Both the position numbers and the translations under genes were made by a program. From Trifolium pratense (Eukaryota; Streptophyta; Magnoliopsida; Fabales; Fabaceae), in NCBI RefSeq assembly GCF_020283565.1, contig NC_060060.1, positions 27,032,001-27,096,000 on the forward strand: DNA of 64,000 nt. The letters run 5' to 3'. Every line of letters begins with the position of its first letter. Position 1 is the first letter of the stretch. The notes beneath the pieces were generated by a model, which was not told the origin of the DNA, made no database searches, and worked only from the letters and a program-made list of their open reading frames with translations. This document shows positions 11,801 through 24,000 of the stretch, in pieces.

Positions 11801-14655
11801 TTCGATCCCTGACCCTTGGGTGTGGAGGATATACTTATACTTCATACCTATAATAATATGGTTAGCAAAGACAATGTTTAGGTAAAAGAACACTTCTGTA
11901 TCTGTGTCCATGAATTATACAGATCTTTATTTGGGGAACTTGTTCTCTTACATACAAGTATTAACGAATAACGAGGAGATCTTCCCTCTATTCTAGAATT
12001 TTTGCCTGAGTAAAGGTTGCCTGAGTAAAGGTATCAGAAATTTTTCTTAGAAACATGTGTGCATGATCTTTCTTTGCAATAAGAACATGCACAGCACATG
12101 CTATATCAAATGATTATTGTATGAGTCTTATAGCTAGGTCTTTTTGATTCTGCAGTTATTTTGAGTGATTGAGAATACACTTCATTGCAGTGACCACTGG
12201 AGGAAAAATATCCCAGCTCTAGCAAAATCCCACCGGGTATACTCCATTGATCTTATTGGATATGGATATTCAGATAAACCAAATCCTCGTCAAATTGGAG
12301 ACGACCCCTTTTACACTTTTGACACTTGGGCCGCACAATTAAATGAGTTTTGTCTTGATGTCATTAAGGATAAAGCATTCTTTATATGCAATTCTATTGG
12401 AGGTAAATTCTTTTCCAGTTCCTTGATAATTAATCACTGCTTTTTTTATTTTTTTTTTAAATTACTTGATTCTCTTTATTGTTATAAGCCTAGAGATCCA
12501 TGCTATTGCTAAGAATTTGTTCTTTATTTGTGTGCAGGAGTTGTAGGCCTTCAGGCAGCTATAGCAGAACCACAAATCTGCCAGGGAATTCTCCTTCTCA
12601 ATATATCACTGCGTATGCTTCATATAAAGAAGCAGCCTTGGTATGGAAGACCTTTCATCAGATCATTCCAAAGATTGCTTAGGTACAAATGAAACAGAAG
12701 TTTCTTTTTATGTGAACAGATTTCAAGTTCAAACCTTAAGCAGGGGATTTACCATTATCAAGCTTTATGTTATAGGGATACTTCTGTAGGAAAATTCTTC
12801 TTTAAAGCTATTGCGACAAAAGAATCTGTGAAGAACATTCTTTGCCAGGTACTCTTCTAGCTTAACAATCAGCTATACATGCATTTTTTTTTAAAGCTTA
12901 GGCACCACTTACTTTGCAAAAACATTTTATGTTTTTATTTTAACTTGTTAACAAGATGCGAGACTTTTAAAATGAACAATACGATGGAGGGAAGATGAAA
13001 TACTAGTTAGGAATGATGCGATTTTTGGAAATAACGAAAATAATTTTTGGCCATTATCATAGTTTCCAAAAAATGCACACAATTGTTCACTCGAAGAGTG
13101 CAGTATCTACTAGTTAGCAAGTAAAATCAACTCAAGTTTTAAGAAATAAAAATAGAAAATGTTTTCGCATAATAGATAGGGCCTTATGTTTAAAGAATGT
13201 TTGATAGACAAACAGAAGGAAATGCTGTAGGATGAGACTATTAATGCATTATAATAAAATTGAATGACCTTGTTCATAGGAACCAAGAAATGGGAATATT
13301 TTCCTACAGAAATAGATTCACATAATAGACGGCCCCATCACATTCATAACTGAAACAGCAAAAAACATAGAAACACTGCTAACACTTTGAGGGGCTAGTT
13401 TCTGGCTTACAATCAACAGCCTCTAATCACCTACATACTCTCCTAGCTCTCGCAATGTCAAGCACTTGAGAAACCTCCCTTAAAAGCTAGCTATCAAAGG
13501 GAAGAACTAAGCCACTTAAATACTTCACCGAGCATCCCATACTACTCAATGTGGGAAAGTCTCTATCATAGCACCGACCCGAAGAGTCAATGCTCCAGTG
13601 GCTACACTACTCTACAACACTTTGCTTGTCTTTTCCGGTCAGCCCCTGCGTAGGTAGCCCTTTCTAAGTCATCAGCAACCAGCTCTGATCCAGTGATGGA
13701 AACTGGTCTGAATGTATATATTTACTGAATAACTTCTGAATTATTTATTAATTTTCGGGGAATGAACATGAGGAGTTACATATGAATTCTGAAGGTCTCA
13801 AGTTCGATTCCCCCTGATGCCAATTTCGGTGGGCTAGTCCATACAGATTAAAAAGAAACTCTGGCTTTAAACGGGGCTCCCGCAAGTGGGATTGGTCCCC
13901 TTTGATTAGTCGGTCCCTGGGCCGGATACCGAGTTTTAAAAAAAATAAATCTGAAATACTACAATAGAGAGAGAAATTGTAATAACCACCAAGGAGTTAG
14001 AGAGTCTAGTCCCTCCCAACCGACCAAGACACAAATAGCTGAATGCCTAACCTACCATTCTCTATTATTTATAAACATGATTAAACAAATGTTACCTATG
14101 CCCAATTAAGTCTGAGGCCTTTTCTCCTACACATTCTTCCTAGAATAACAGCCTATTACTAATTACTAACAATATCTAATACTGATGTTATAAGCAACCA
14201 TGTCCAAGGTGTATCATGCTTTATATCGACTAACAAGGATGATTTTACCTGAAACTGTAACGATTGTAAGTGAATTGCTTTTCACAGTGCTATCACGACA
14301 CTTCCAAGGTCACTGATGAGCTAGTGCAGATCATCCTTAGTCCAGGACTGGAACCTGGCGCCGCAGAGGTCTTTCTTGAGTTTATTTGTTACTCGGACGG
14401 CCCTCTTCCGGAGGAACTGCTACCCCAAGTAAAGGTAAGCTTCCTCCCACCCTAGCAGAAAAGGTGGAAAGTTTTAATAAAATGAAATACAACAAACATA
14501 ATTAATATAGATGATTTCTCTTATTTCAGTGTCCGGTTTTGATAGCTTGGGGTGACAAGGATCCTTGGGAACCAGTTGAGATGGGAAGAAATTACGGAAA
14601 TTTTGATTCAGTAGAAGACTTCATTGTCCTTCCAAATGTTGGGCATTGCCCCCAG

Positions 14656-14693
<38 letters not shown>

Positions 14694-17600
14694 GTCATGT
14701 CATTCGCTTGCTTGCTCTCTGTAACACACACAATTATATACGTAAAAAAGTTCGAGTTAGCATTTTTCGAGTGATGAATATTAACAACTGTCATACACAA
14801 CACAGTGATACTAGACTAGTTATCAGTGGTTAAGACATGAGTTCTACAATTTTGTAGGAGAGTGACAACAGTACATTCATATGGACCCCTTACAAAGATA
14901 CTAGCCGTAACTATTAACTACTCTATACAAAACAAAAGGGTTGTTCAAAATGGAAAAGATAATGCTTGAGAAATGGAACAAAAATGCTAAAATGCCAGGA
15001 TATAGTCCTGGTTAACTTTTCAAAAAACTACCACCTCTTATTATCACTGCTATACATCTTTTCCTTGGTTGGTATTGGGGAAAAAGTCGTAACCATATGT
15101 ACAAATTGGTGAGAAAAAACTTGCTGCAGCATGACCATATAAGTCACTGAAACAAACTGTTCCCCTATATGAACTTATTCTGTCAAAAACCCGATCAACA
15201 ATCTCACCGTACCCAATATTAATTTGATAAGACGGAAAGATCTGAAGCCATTTCATAGGGAGTAAGTGCTATTGGCAGAAACTAAAGTATCCTCTATCTA
15301 TATGCCTATTTATGCGAGATGTTTTGATCACATCAGTATGTTTTGGTATTGATCATCCGTACGTTTGGTAGTGATCAATTTATCTGTAGTCAACATTAAC
15401 TTCAGCACTCATCATCAATCATCCGATTCATCCTTATGTTCAACAATGAACATTGAGTTTTGAATGTCGACAAGAATTTAAGTGATAGGATTTAGAACTT
15501 TCGAAACTGATTTATTTATCAAACTTGAAATAACGAAGTACAAGCAAGGAAAAGAAAGAGCACACTACCTTCCCAAGCCAGACCACTTATCTGAACTCTC
15601 AATGACAACCGTAACTTCCCAATAACAATTCCCTGTTTTCCATCATTTCAAATATAACATAGACAGCACTCATTCTCTCTCCATAACTGATTCCTCGACT
15701 AACTTCCCACCCCTTAGAGAGTAAAATAACTGCATATAACATCTAGCTAGTGATCTTGGGACTACGGGTATAGCCTTGGATTTCCTATCATTAAGTCTAC
15801 TAGAAGATATTGGATGGTATTATGAACTTCTGAGCTTAGGAAGGTTCCTTTACTATCTGTCATCTGATTAATTAGTTGTGTTGTATGTGCTCATTATCGC
15901 CTGGAAGGCCTTGCCAAATGCACCTACATTTGTATAGGAATTTTAATTGTCGAATTTATGTTATTGGGTTTCTCAGCATCAACTTAACCTTTTTGCTCGG
16001 GATCAGTCATGCCATCCTGAGCCATTAGCTAAATTTGTAATTGGTTCGCCCTCACCTTGAAATAAGTTCCAGTGTTGCTAGAAAGAGTCGAGCGTCATTC
16101 TAAAACAAATTTATTAGGTCGTTGACTTTGCAATCACTGTCGTTGATTAATATAAGAAATGGTCAATAATCATTAATGTTACAGCCACCTAGTGGTTGTT
16201 ACGGACCAATCAGACACAAGTCATAATTATTGATAGTGAATATTACCCTGTTAACCAAGTACTTAATGATCTCTACTGGTCATTCTAAGAAGAGCAATGA
16301 AAACTGCTCTAGCTTGCCCAACAGGCTGGCCTATCCTGCAACAACCTCAAGATGGTCGATGCTGAGATCTATCTTTAGGCCAGGTTTGGTTAGTTGCAAA
16401 CTTGCAGTACACAAACATACCTTGCACCATTTTGAAACATTCCCCGAAAATGTTGTGTGATTAACTTTCAAAATCCCGTGGGACAAATGTCACCTGTTCA
16501 CACTCAGAAGTCATTCTTTTCAAGCACATTGCCAGATTCTAGATACACCTGGCATCCCTACCATGTCTTACAGATAGTGGAGTTCGACCAAAAATGACCG
16601 TGATGCACTAAGTTGCATCTGACATCTATATAACGAGTTGTATGCTTTCATATGTGCATACATTGTTCTATACTGAAGTTTTAAGACCCAAAATGACTTG
16701 ATCGTCGAAGTGCTGTACAAGTAGTCAGCCTATCTATCTACCGATTTTTGTTGTGTTTAATAACCATTCACCTACTTGTAGAAAAACTCTGAACTCATCT
16801 TATTTTGACAATGACAATAATCACATAATCGCTACTGATGGCTCTTATTGACCAATCAGATATAAGTGATAGCCATTCACAACAAAAGTGGTTTTCACTT
16901 AGATAAAACTATACATTCATTTCACTAATTATAATTGAAATGGCCATTCTTAATAAAGTAAGCTTCAACATTTGTTCAATGCTTGTTTTTGGTATGTCCA
17001 TTTTCTCTCATTTCTACCTTTATATTAGAACCTGTTACAACATTAAATGGTCATTTATAGTCTACCATAATCTTCTCACTCTTTTTTTTTTTGGTTTGTA
17101 ACCCTCTGGTTCCTAGGGGAAAGGGGCCCTAGTAGTTCAGAGTTCGGCCGCGAGGTAAGTAAAGTCTGGCCAAGAAATTGTTCCACCCAGGAATCGAACC
17201 CGGGTTCTCCTGAAATCCGTTCTTTTTGGTGAAGCTCATTAACCACTTGAGCCCAATGACTTGGTTTCACTCTATTTTTCTTTCTTTCTGAGTAAACCAC
17301 CAAATTAATCTTTGACTCTGTAAAACATTCTTAAATAGGTGTCTGACTTTACAAATATTTTAAAAAGGTATCTGACTTTATTAAACTGTTAAATTGATCT
17401 CTATGTTTAACCACTTACTATCAATTATGTCCTTATATTTTACCACTTACTATGAATTTGGTCCATAGGTTTATCCCACTTATTTTTAATTTAGTCCATA
17501 AACATATTTTTTGAAGAACTAATATCAGTAAACTTTAACTTAGACTTTTTTGAGATATTCATAAAGTCAAAGACCTATTTAAGAGCGCATTACAAGAGTC

Positions 17601-17788
17601 GGAGACCGATTTGATTGTTTACTCTATTTTAAACTAATAGCTCGTAATTTGTATTGTTAATTAATCTCCTCACTCTGTTAATTGTTCACTTAATGAAGGA
17701 TGAAGCACCTGAGCTTGTGAACCCACTTGTTGAGTCATTTGTGGCACGACATGCTAAATCTTCATCTGCTACCCAATCAGTTGGTTGA
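8866..17788 (+). CDS. CLD1: Plastid alpha/beta hydrolase, chlorophyll dephytylase (CLD1)-like
   Basis: Exons: 8866-9038, 9118-9210, 12191-12402, 12538-12682, 12776-12848, 14288-14434, 14530-14655 and 17699-17788. They join in frame to 352 residues with GT..AG junctions. The first ~55 residues are rich in Ser/Thr/Arg and poor in acid, as in a chloroplast transit peptide. The oxyanion-side motif LVHGFGAN is at residues 81-88. The nucleophile elbow is CNSIGG (S157), the acid probably D292 in WGDKDPW, and the His H320 in GHCPQ, so the triad is complete. The sequence (WKGYFIRYQY, DHWRKNIPALAKSHRVYSID, FLEFICYS) matches what I recall of Arabidopsis CLD1, which removes phytol from chlorophyll during turnover in thylakoids. 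The related pheophytinase has a different elbow context. Introns 2 and 7 are about 3 kb each and filled with repeats. The ORF is intact and likely functional; substrate is inferred from family. Confidence 0.9.
9956..11352 (-). mobile_element. Degenerate Ty1/copia fragment in CLD1-like intron 2 (antisense)
   Basis: On the minus strand an LTR-like stretch runs from about 11352 (tgttgatgtgttt) to about 11140. It is followed by a primer-site-like ttggtacc and then gag pieces (RLDVVLEGSPHEYEYTI near 10800; IDEVETLLL near 10720; ISVVQADLALN near 10600). A broken zinc knuckle (CQVSHK, stop, GHDAYACYH) and a protease start (VPDSGASYQVTS, then NGQGLCVNSVGTSTF) come next. Frameshifts and stops show it is dead, and everything downstream of protease is missing. 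It lies wholly inside intron 2, opposite to the host gene. Confidence 0.8.
11745..11840 (+). mobile_element. SINE-like fragment in CLD1-like intron 2
   Basis: A box-A-like cttaagcaagtggttagag is followed immediately by a box-B-like ggttcgatccctgacc. Only the head of a tRNA-derived element is recognisable. Confidence 0.3.
13740..13960 (+). mobile_element. SINE-like repeat in CLD1-like intron 5
   Basis: Contains a box-B-like caagttcgattccccctg, then gatgccaatttcggtgggc and a GC-richer body ending ccgagttttaaaaaaaat. The composition differs from the surrounding AT-rich intron and the A-rich end suits a retroposed SINE. Family not identified. Confidence 0.4.
14656..14691 (+). repeat. (CT)n microsatellite at the intron 7 donor
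   Basis: An uninterrupted CT repeat starts immediately after the exon 7 donor (ccccag|gttctct). It makes the donor region pyrimidine-rich and hypervariable, and could influence splicing. Confidence 0.85.
17079..17275 (-). mobile_element. tRNA-derived SINE, copy 2 (best preserved), in CLD1-like intron 7
   Basis: The minus strand reads aaccaagtcattgggctc, then agtggttaatgagc (box A-like), then gggttcgattcctggg (box B-like). The body continues cttacctcgcggccgaac and tttcccctaggaaccagagg, and the tail is A-rich. It matches the copy at 7447-7640 over nearly the full length. Confidence 0.8.
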
Positions 17789-18079
17789 TTCCCTGTCATT
17801 CATGCTGCTCGGCACATTGAAATCATGTACATTTCTTCATTTGCTTCCACTAAGAGTGGGTTTCATCTTTTGTATAGTAGATTTTATGAATTTTCTTTTC
17901 ATTGGAAGATACTTTAGAAGGAAAAGTGAGGAAGTAGCTGATAATCGTATAAACATAGGTCCGAAACCATAAGAGTTGAACCAAAGTAATTCAAGAGAAC
18001 CCAAAATTCTATTTTATTTTTCCTAAACCTTTATAGGGACTTCATTGCTTCAGTTTGATATAATTTTAAGAAAGTTAGC

Positions 18080-18500
18080 GACATTTTTTATTTTTTATTT
18101 TGATAAGCAAAATATGAATCATAAGGAGTACTATACAATGTATGGGAACATCTTTAGTTGCTCTGATTACATACAAGTAGATCATTACCCCAATTGGAAA
18201 AAGCAAAAGATATTGATTTCCTAATATGACCAATAAACCAAAATCAAGAAATGAATTTAATTTGATCCACTATGCGGAAACTCCGAAAGCCTCTCCTCTT
18301 AAAATGATATTATTTCTTGAATACCAAATGCTCCAAGTAATGGCAAGCCAAATTAACTTTCTTGCATTTGCAAATTTCTTTTTCTTCACCAAAGCTCCAA
18401 AGGATAAGAAATGATTGCAAACTTTTTCAAAGGAAATAAAGTCTACATTCAACCATTTAAAAACATGCATCCAAACCTGAGTTGCAATTCGACAAGTATT
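18080..18500 (-). mobile_element. LINE fragment (3' end of ORF2, zf-RVT-like region)
   Basis: The minus-strand frame at 18470-18270 reads KVCNHFLSFGALVKKKKFAN, then ITWSIWYSRNNIILRGE. That is the typical tail of plant non-LTR retrotransposon ORF2, where W-x-IW-x2-RNN precedes the end. More LINE-like protein with stops continues to about 18100. It is a 5'-truncated, dead copy about 300 bp downstream of the CLD1-like stop codon. Confidence 0.65.
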
Positions 18501-18664
18501 TCTTCATTCTCCCTAAAGTTAGTGACATTTGTTCTTGGGTTAAATAACTTTTCGATAATTATACATATTTCATATTTGTTTTTAGTTTTTTACACTACCT
18601 CTTGATAATTTAGGGATATTTACTCAATAAATAATCAGAATAAGTCACATAAATAAATTTGTAT

Positions 18665-19372
18665 GTGGTAGTCAGTGGCGGAACTAGGGGAGGGCTGAGG
18701 CGGGCTGCGGCCCTCCCCTAAAAAATAGGGAATTACTAATATACCCTTGGTATTTTAATAAAATTACATATTTATAATACTATATATATTTGTGAAGGTA
18801 AAAAGGAATAGAAGCGCAGGGTTAGCCTAATTGGTAGAGGTTTCAATTCCTAATGCATTGGAGGTGAAGGTCATGGGTTCGAACCATGCATTTTTGGTTT
18901 TGTTTTTTTTTTTTTTTTCCTTTCAAAAATCAACTTTAACACACACCTTTGAGGATAAATGTTGCCTTAAACATGTAAAGACATAATTTTGAGATTAATA
19001 TTTTTCTTATGATATATCAATTCACAATTTTTATTTTTACCAAAAAAATAAAACACAACTATTTTTAATTTATTTAATCCGTGTGTAATTATTATCTTAT
19101 ATTTATTAATGAATAAATTTCAATCTAAATTTTTTTTATTATCTAATTAAGCAAGCAATAGTTCAAAGTCAATTATTGATGATTTCAAGTCATTTGACAT
19201 ACGCAGTGTATTATTTTCTGGTATGTAATTTAATTTTTTAATTATCAAATTATTTCTTATTATGACTTAAATTTTTATACGCAATATAATTTTTTTTATT
19301 TAATTTATATATTATAAATTTTTTTAACGGCCCACCCAAGAAAAAATTCTTGGTTCCGCCACTGGTGGTAGT
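18665..19372. mobile_element. hAT-like non-autonomous element, 692 bp
   Basis: The element 18673-19364 has terminal inverted repeats cagtggcggaactagg / ttggttccgccactg. It is flanked by a perfect 8-bp duplication, gtggtagt, at 18665-18672 and 19365-19372, the hAT signature. The interior is AT-rich, without a transposase frame, and carries a SINE-like insert. Confidence 0.85.
18826..18918 (+). mobile_element. SINE-like tRNA-derived insert inside the hAT element
   Basis: A box-A-like gttagcctaattggtagagg and a box-B-like gggttcgaaccatgc lie about 45 bases apart and are followed by a poly-T-rich tail. The spacing is too long for a normal tRNA and no acceptor stem closes, so it is a retroposon rather than a tRNA gene. 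Confidence 0.5.
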
Positions 19373-19419
19373 CACAACTAATTTTCAACCAATTTTTACT
19401 TCACATGCAAATGACCTAG

Positions 19420-20230
19420 GGCCTGTTTGATTGAGTTTTTGTTTTCAAAAACTCTATTATAAATCGATTTTAAAAAACAGTTTTCAAGAAAGAAAAAGAA
19501 AAAAAGTTATTTGATAATTCTATTTTTAAAAACTATTTTGAAACAGATAAAATGAAAAAACTTGTTTGGTAAAATTATTTTTAAAATATGTTTCAGAAAC
19601 TTAAAAATATAACTTGTTTATATATAATTATTTTTAAATATCTTAATAATAAAAATTAATTTTTTTACATAAAGGTACAACCTTTTATTATTTTTGTAAA
19701 TAAATAAATTGTTCTTTGGATTATTTTAAAACCTTCTCTATTATTTAAAAAATGAGTAATTTTTTATTTTTTTTTAAAAAAAGGTATTGATTTTTATTAT
19801 AAAAAAAATGGCAGATTTTGTTTTTAAAAAAAAAAAACAGATTTTTGAAAATTATAAAACAGTTTTTTTAAATTTTAAAATAAAAGAATAATTTAAATAT
19901 TATTATATATTTCTAGAAGATAGTGGTCGGCTGCAGGAGCTCCGCCACACTCCGCCGTTGACAGCTGGAAAATCTGACTCCGCCGCCGTTGGCCGGCACC
20001 ACACCACTTGCATTTATTATTTAAAAATTCTATTATAAAAAATAAAAAATAAAAAACCAAAATATATTTTACAAGTTTCAGTTTTTTAGTCATCAAAACT
20101 GAAAAATTGAGAACAATATTTAAAACTTGTAATTTAAAATAGTTTGTCAAATAAATTTTTAGTTTTTTATTTTTTAAAACTATAAAACTATACAATTTTG
20201 ATTTTTTAATTATTTTTTTCTCTCTTCAAC
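19420..20230. mobile_element. AT-rich TIR-like element with a GC-rich insert
   Basis: It begins gggcctgtttgattgag, a common start of plant MITEs, and has extended self-complementary A/T-rich arms built on caaaaact and agtttttg words. In the middle (about 19918-20010) is a sharply GC-rich stretch (ctccgccacactccgccg, ccgccgttggccggcacc) unlike anything around it. The right end is abutted by the copia LTR at 20249, and no target duplication could be fixed. Confidence 0.4.
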
Positions 20231-20248
20231 ACATCAATAATCATAAAT

Positions 20249-20441
20249 TGTTATAAACTATTTCTAAGCATGAACAATATCATGGAAGAATAGAGAAGAA
20301 GAAGAGAAAAGGATAAGAGAAAGTAATAGACTTATTCACAAGTGTGTGTTTACATGGAAATAAGAGTGTCATTTATAGGACACACTAGGGGACAAGAAAA
20401 CCTACCACATAATGGGCATTCATTACATATTATTCATAACA
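20249..20441 (-). repeat. 3' LTR of the copia element
   Basis: Direct repeat partner of 26179-26371. On the minus strand it runs from TG to CA and is preceded by the polypurine tract at about 20442-20455. Confidence 0.9.
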
Positions 20442-21052
20442 CTCCCCCTTGAATGTCCATGAAGGATATTCTTTCTCTAAAAAAAAATTCAAGTGAAGGA
20501 AAAGAGTACATCATCATTTATGTGTGAACTGCCTCATTAAAAACCTTATCAGGAAAACCCAGTGGGATAAAACCATGGTGAAGGGAAAAAGAGTGCAGTA
20601 AATATTTGTGTCTCCCCCTCATAAAGACAATTATACAGGAGATGAAAACCAAATAATCTCCAGTACTAGTTGATCAAAAGCTTTACTTGAAGTTGACTTT
20701 GTAGATAGATCTGTCATATCTTATTTATTATGTTCTTCTCCAAATTAGCAGTGAGTCCGATATTATCTTCATATTGAATTGTTGCATGAACCATCCTTTT
20801 GTAATAAAAACATCAAGTTTCTTGTATGTGTTGAATTACAGACCTCGACAAAAACGTCTTCTCAACTCGCTTGATGTAGTGCTGAAATCTTCACACGATT
20901 GGATGATATTGGTGTTTCTTTAAGGTATATATTATGCTTGACTTTGTTCCAATATCTGTGTTAGCTGAATAAAATATCACGACAAGTATAACTATAACTA
21001 TATATAGTAAAATATATCAGTGTCCTTAATTGAATTAAAATATGGTACTTCA

Positions 21053-24000
21053 AGACCAATTCAAATTGTTCATCATTTTTTAGATGCATTACACGATCTT
21101 TGCTCAGATCAAATGACATCGCAACCATTTTAGTACACAACAGATTTGTCCATGTCAAACTGTCATAATACTTTTGCTATATAGTTTTATTATAAATTTG
21201 CGATTCCAAATAAACTTTGTGCATCCAACATATTTCTTTAATCTACGAATTTCAGAAGCTCTTCAGGAGTTCTGATAATATTTATAGTAAATGATATTTC
21301 TCAACAAATATATTAGCATTTGATATATGGTACTTCAGGACCAATTAGTAATTCACTATTGATGAACTTACAACAATTTCATATAGAATCATGTTTTATA
21401 TAAGGTTCATGATTCACGAAGCATTCTTCAAATACTTATTTTGTAAGAAATGACAATATCTCAAGCTCTTCAGGAGTCTCTTGATCATATTTTTATCATC
21501 GACATAAATCTTAAATATATCAAATTTATTGCCAAATATTTTCTTAAAATGAACAAATTGTCATTTTCATATTTCTCACTTGGAAATATTCAACAAGAAT
21601 ATTATACAACATGCATATAGATGTTGCTTGAGTATATAAGGAGAGTTATTCATGTTTATTAAGTCATCTCTCCAATATATATGTGTCTTACGAAAATTAA
21701 ATCCTTTTAGGATTTTCATATAATCATCATTATCAAGTGAGCCAATCAAATACGTTAAAACACATATTTCACATAAATTGAGTATTTCAGATGCTACTCA
21801 ACTTAATTAATTTTTGAATTCACTTCAGGTGAATATGCTTCTTGAAAATCAATGATTGACATTTATCAATATACTTGAATAACAATTCAAACTCTAAACA
21901 TTTTGTTTTTATTATTTTTCTCTTGAAAACTTATTCATATCGATTTATCTCCATCTGCAGATGAAATGGACTACTGGTCCAAAAACATTTCGCTTTGCAA
22001 AGCTAGTTTAATTTTGTATCAATTGCGTCTATCTATTTAGTCAATCATTTCATTGTCTATAATCCTTAATAGACTTTAATTCATGATCCTCATTATTTCT
22101 TGTAATATATAGCGCTATATTATATAAATAATCATCGTCAACGTTGATTTTCTTTCGGTTCCATCGTATTCCATTCATGACATAATTCGTCGAGATCTCT
22201 TTATTTTCATATTTTTCAGGTACCTGATAAGTTCTTCTGGAACTCGGAAAATCAATTATTCATATCCTCACTTGGTCATCTTTCTTTTTAGCTCCTTTTC
22301 TTATTTGAGGATTTTCATCTTTGGAACCGATTTGCTTACCACGCTTCAGGGTGGTTAAATTTCATTTGCTTGCCCATCAAGGACATCCATTTTGATTGGA
22401 GCATTAGCAGCTGTTTATTAATTTCATAGATTATGCAAATGAATTATCTTTAGAACTTCTGGTTCATACTAATTTGTAAGAGGATCGAGACGAGATAAAA
22501 ATAATAATAATTTATTTCAAGTGATTCAATGGAACTTCTGGTTCACAATTTCAGCTGCTTATTCTCTCCCCCTAATATTGGGAAAACTAATTCATCACTT
22601 GAAAATTAGCCTTCTGGGCTATAAACAAGTCCCTTATTGGCTCGATATAATTTATAAGGGATGAAAAGTTATATCAAATATATTTTTCCAATATTCTTTT
22701 ACGACCCATTTAAAAGCATTATATTGGAGCAATTGGACGTACCCAACACATCCAAAAATGTTTATATATGGGAAATTATGTTTATAAACCAAAATTCAAA
22801 TAAATTAGGGGAGAGCTTATGCATATAATAATTTGTTGGCATGATGCTATTTAATATCTCAACATACATGTTTGAGTGTTCCCAACTATAACTTAGAAGT
22901 TACGATCTCATAAGTATCAGTCGTGTAATTAACTTCAGACGTCTAAAGAATGGATCTTCAAGTCCATTATTTTTGTTTGTATATGAACATATTCTACAAA
23001 ATGTTCGGTATAAATTTCAATTAACATATGATACTTATCAAATACTTTCTAGAATAATATATATAAAATGAGCTCTTAAAAATAATCTCACAAACTTCTG
23101 GTTGTGAGTTTATAACAAACATAGATGCGACCATTTAGTTGATGCATCAATTAAAATTTTAGAAATCTAATTGGTCCACTTGATCGGTGTATTGATTTAC
23201 AAATATCACCTTATATATATATTCTAAAAAAAATAAGAGACACTCATTTACTTAATTTATCAATTTTCTTTGGGAGCTAGTAATACACAAAAAATATTAG
23301 ATTGAATGAACTTCTGGCCATTCAATACATATCCATAGAAACTTTTCGCATCATAATAGATCAGAGATGACCCAACTGATCTTGCCAATTACAAACTTAT
23401 TATGATTTGTAAACTTCTGGTTTACAAGAACATGTGCTTCAATTGCACAAATATATATATAAGTATACCCCAAACTAGAGGCAAAGATTGATAATATGTC
23501 TCGTAATGTATAGAGATACAAGATCTCATTCATTTCTTGTTTCAATAGGATATTCATTTATGCGAATATCCTTCAAACATAAAAAAAATTTCTTTAAGAC
23601 TTAAAAATATACAATACATTGGCAAAGCGTAACTTTATTTCTCGATATAACAATGCATTGGCTCTTCTGGAACCTTCAATAATTTTTTTTGTTTTTTTTT
23701 TGTGCTACCAAATATAAAAATTTTATTCCTTCCAAAAAAAATATAATCTTTAATTTTTCATGAATAGCAATAATTTACTTGTATGAGAATTAGAAGAAAT
23801 ATTTCCGTTGATTTTAGCGGAATAAGAAAATAGTTGCATTTTATTTTATTTGAAACCATAGTAGCATTTAGAATTAAAATCAATAAATTGATTTAAATAA
23901 GTAACCGAATGATTAAAATCAATTTATATTTGCAAACTGTAACCGAATTATAATTATTGTTCACTTTCTCTTAAAAAAAAAAAAAAAAAAAAAAAACTTA

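Noticed and set aside
18826..18905. tRNA gene candidate with good box A and box B
   Set aside because: Box spacing is too long and no acceptor stem closes; the poly-T tail and position within a hAT element indicate a SINE.
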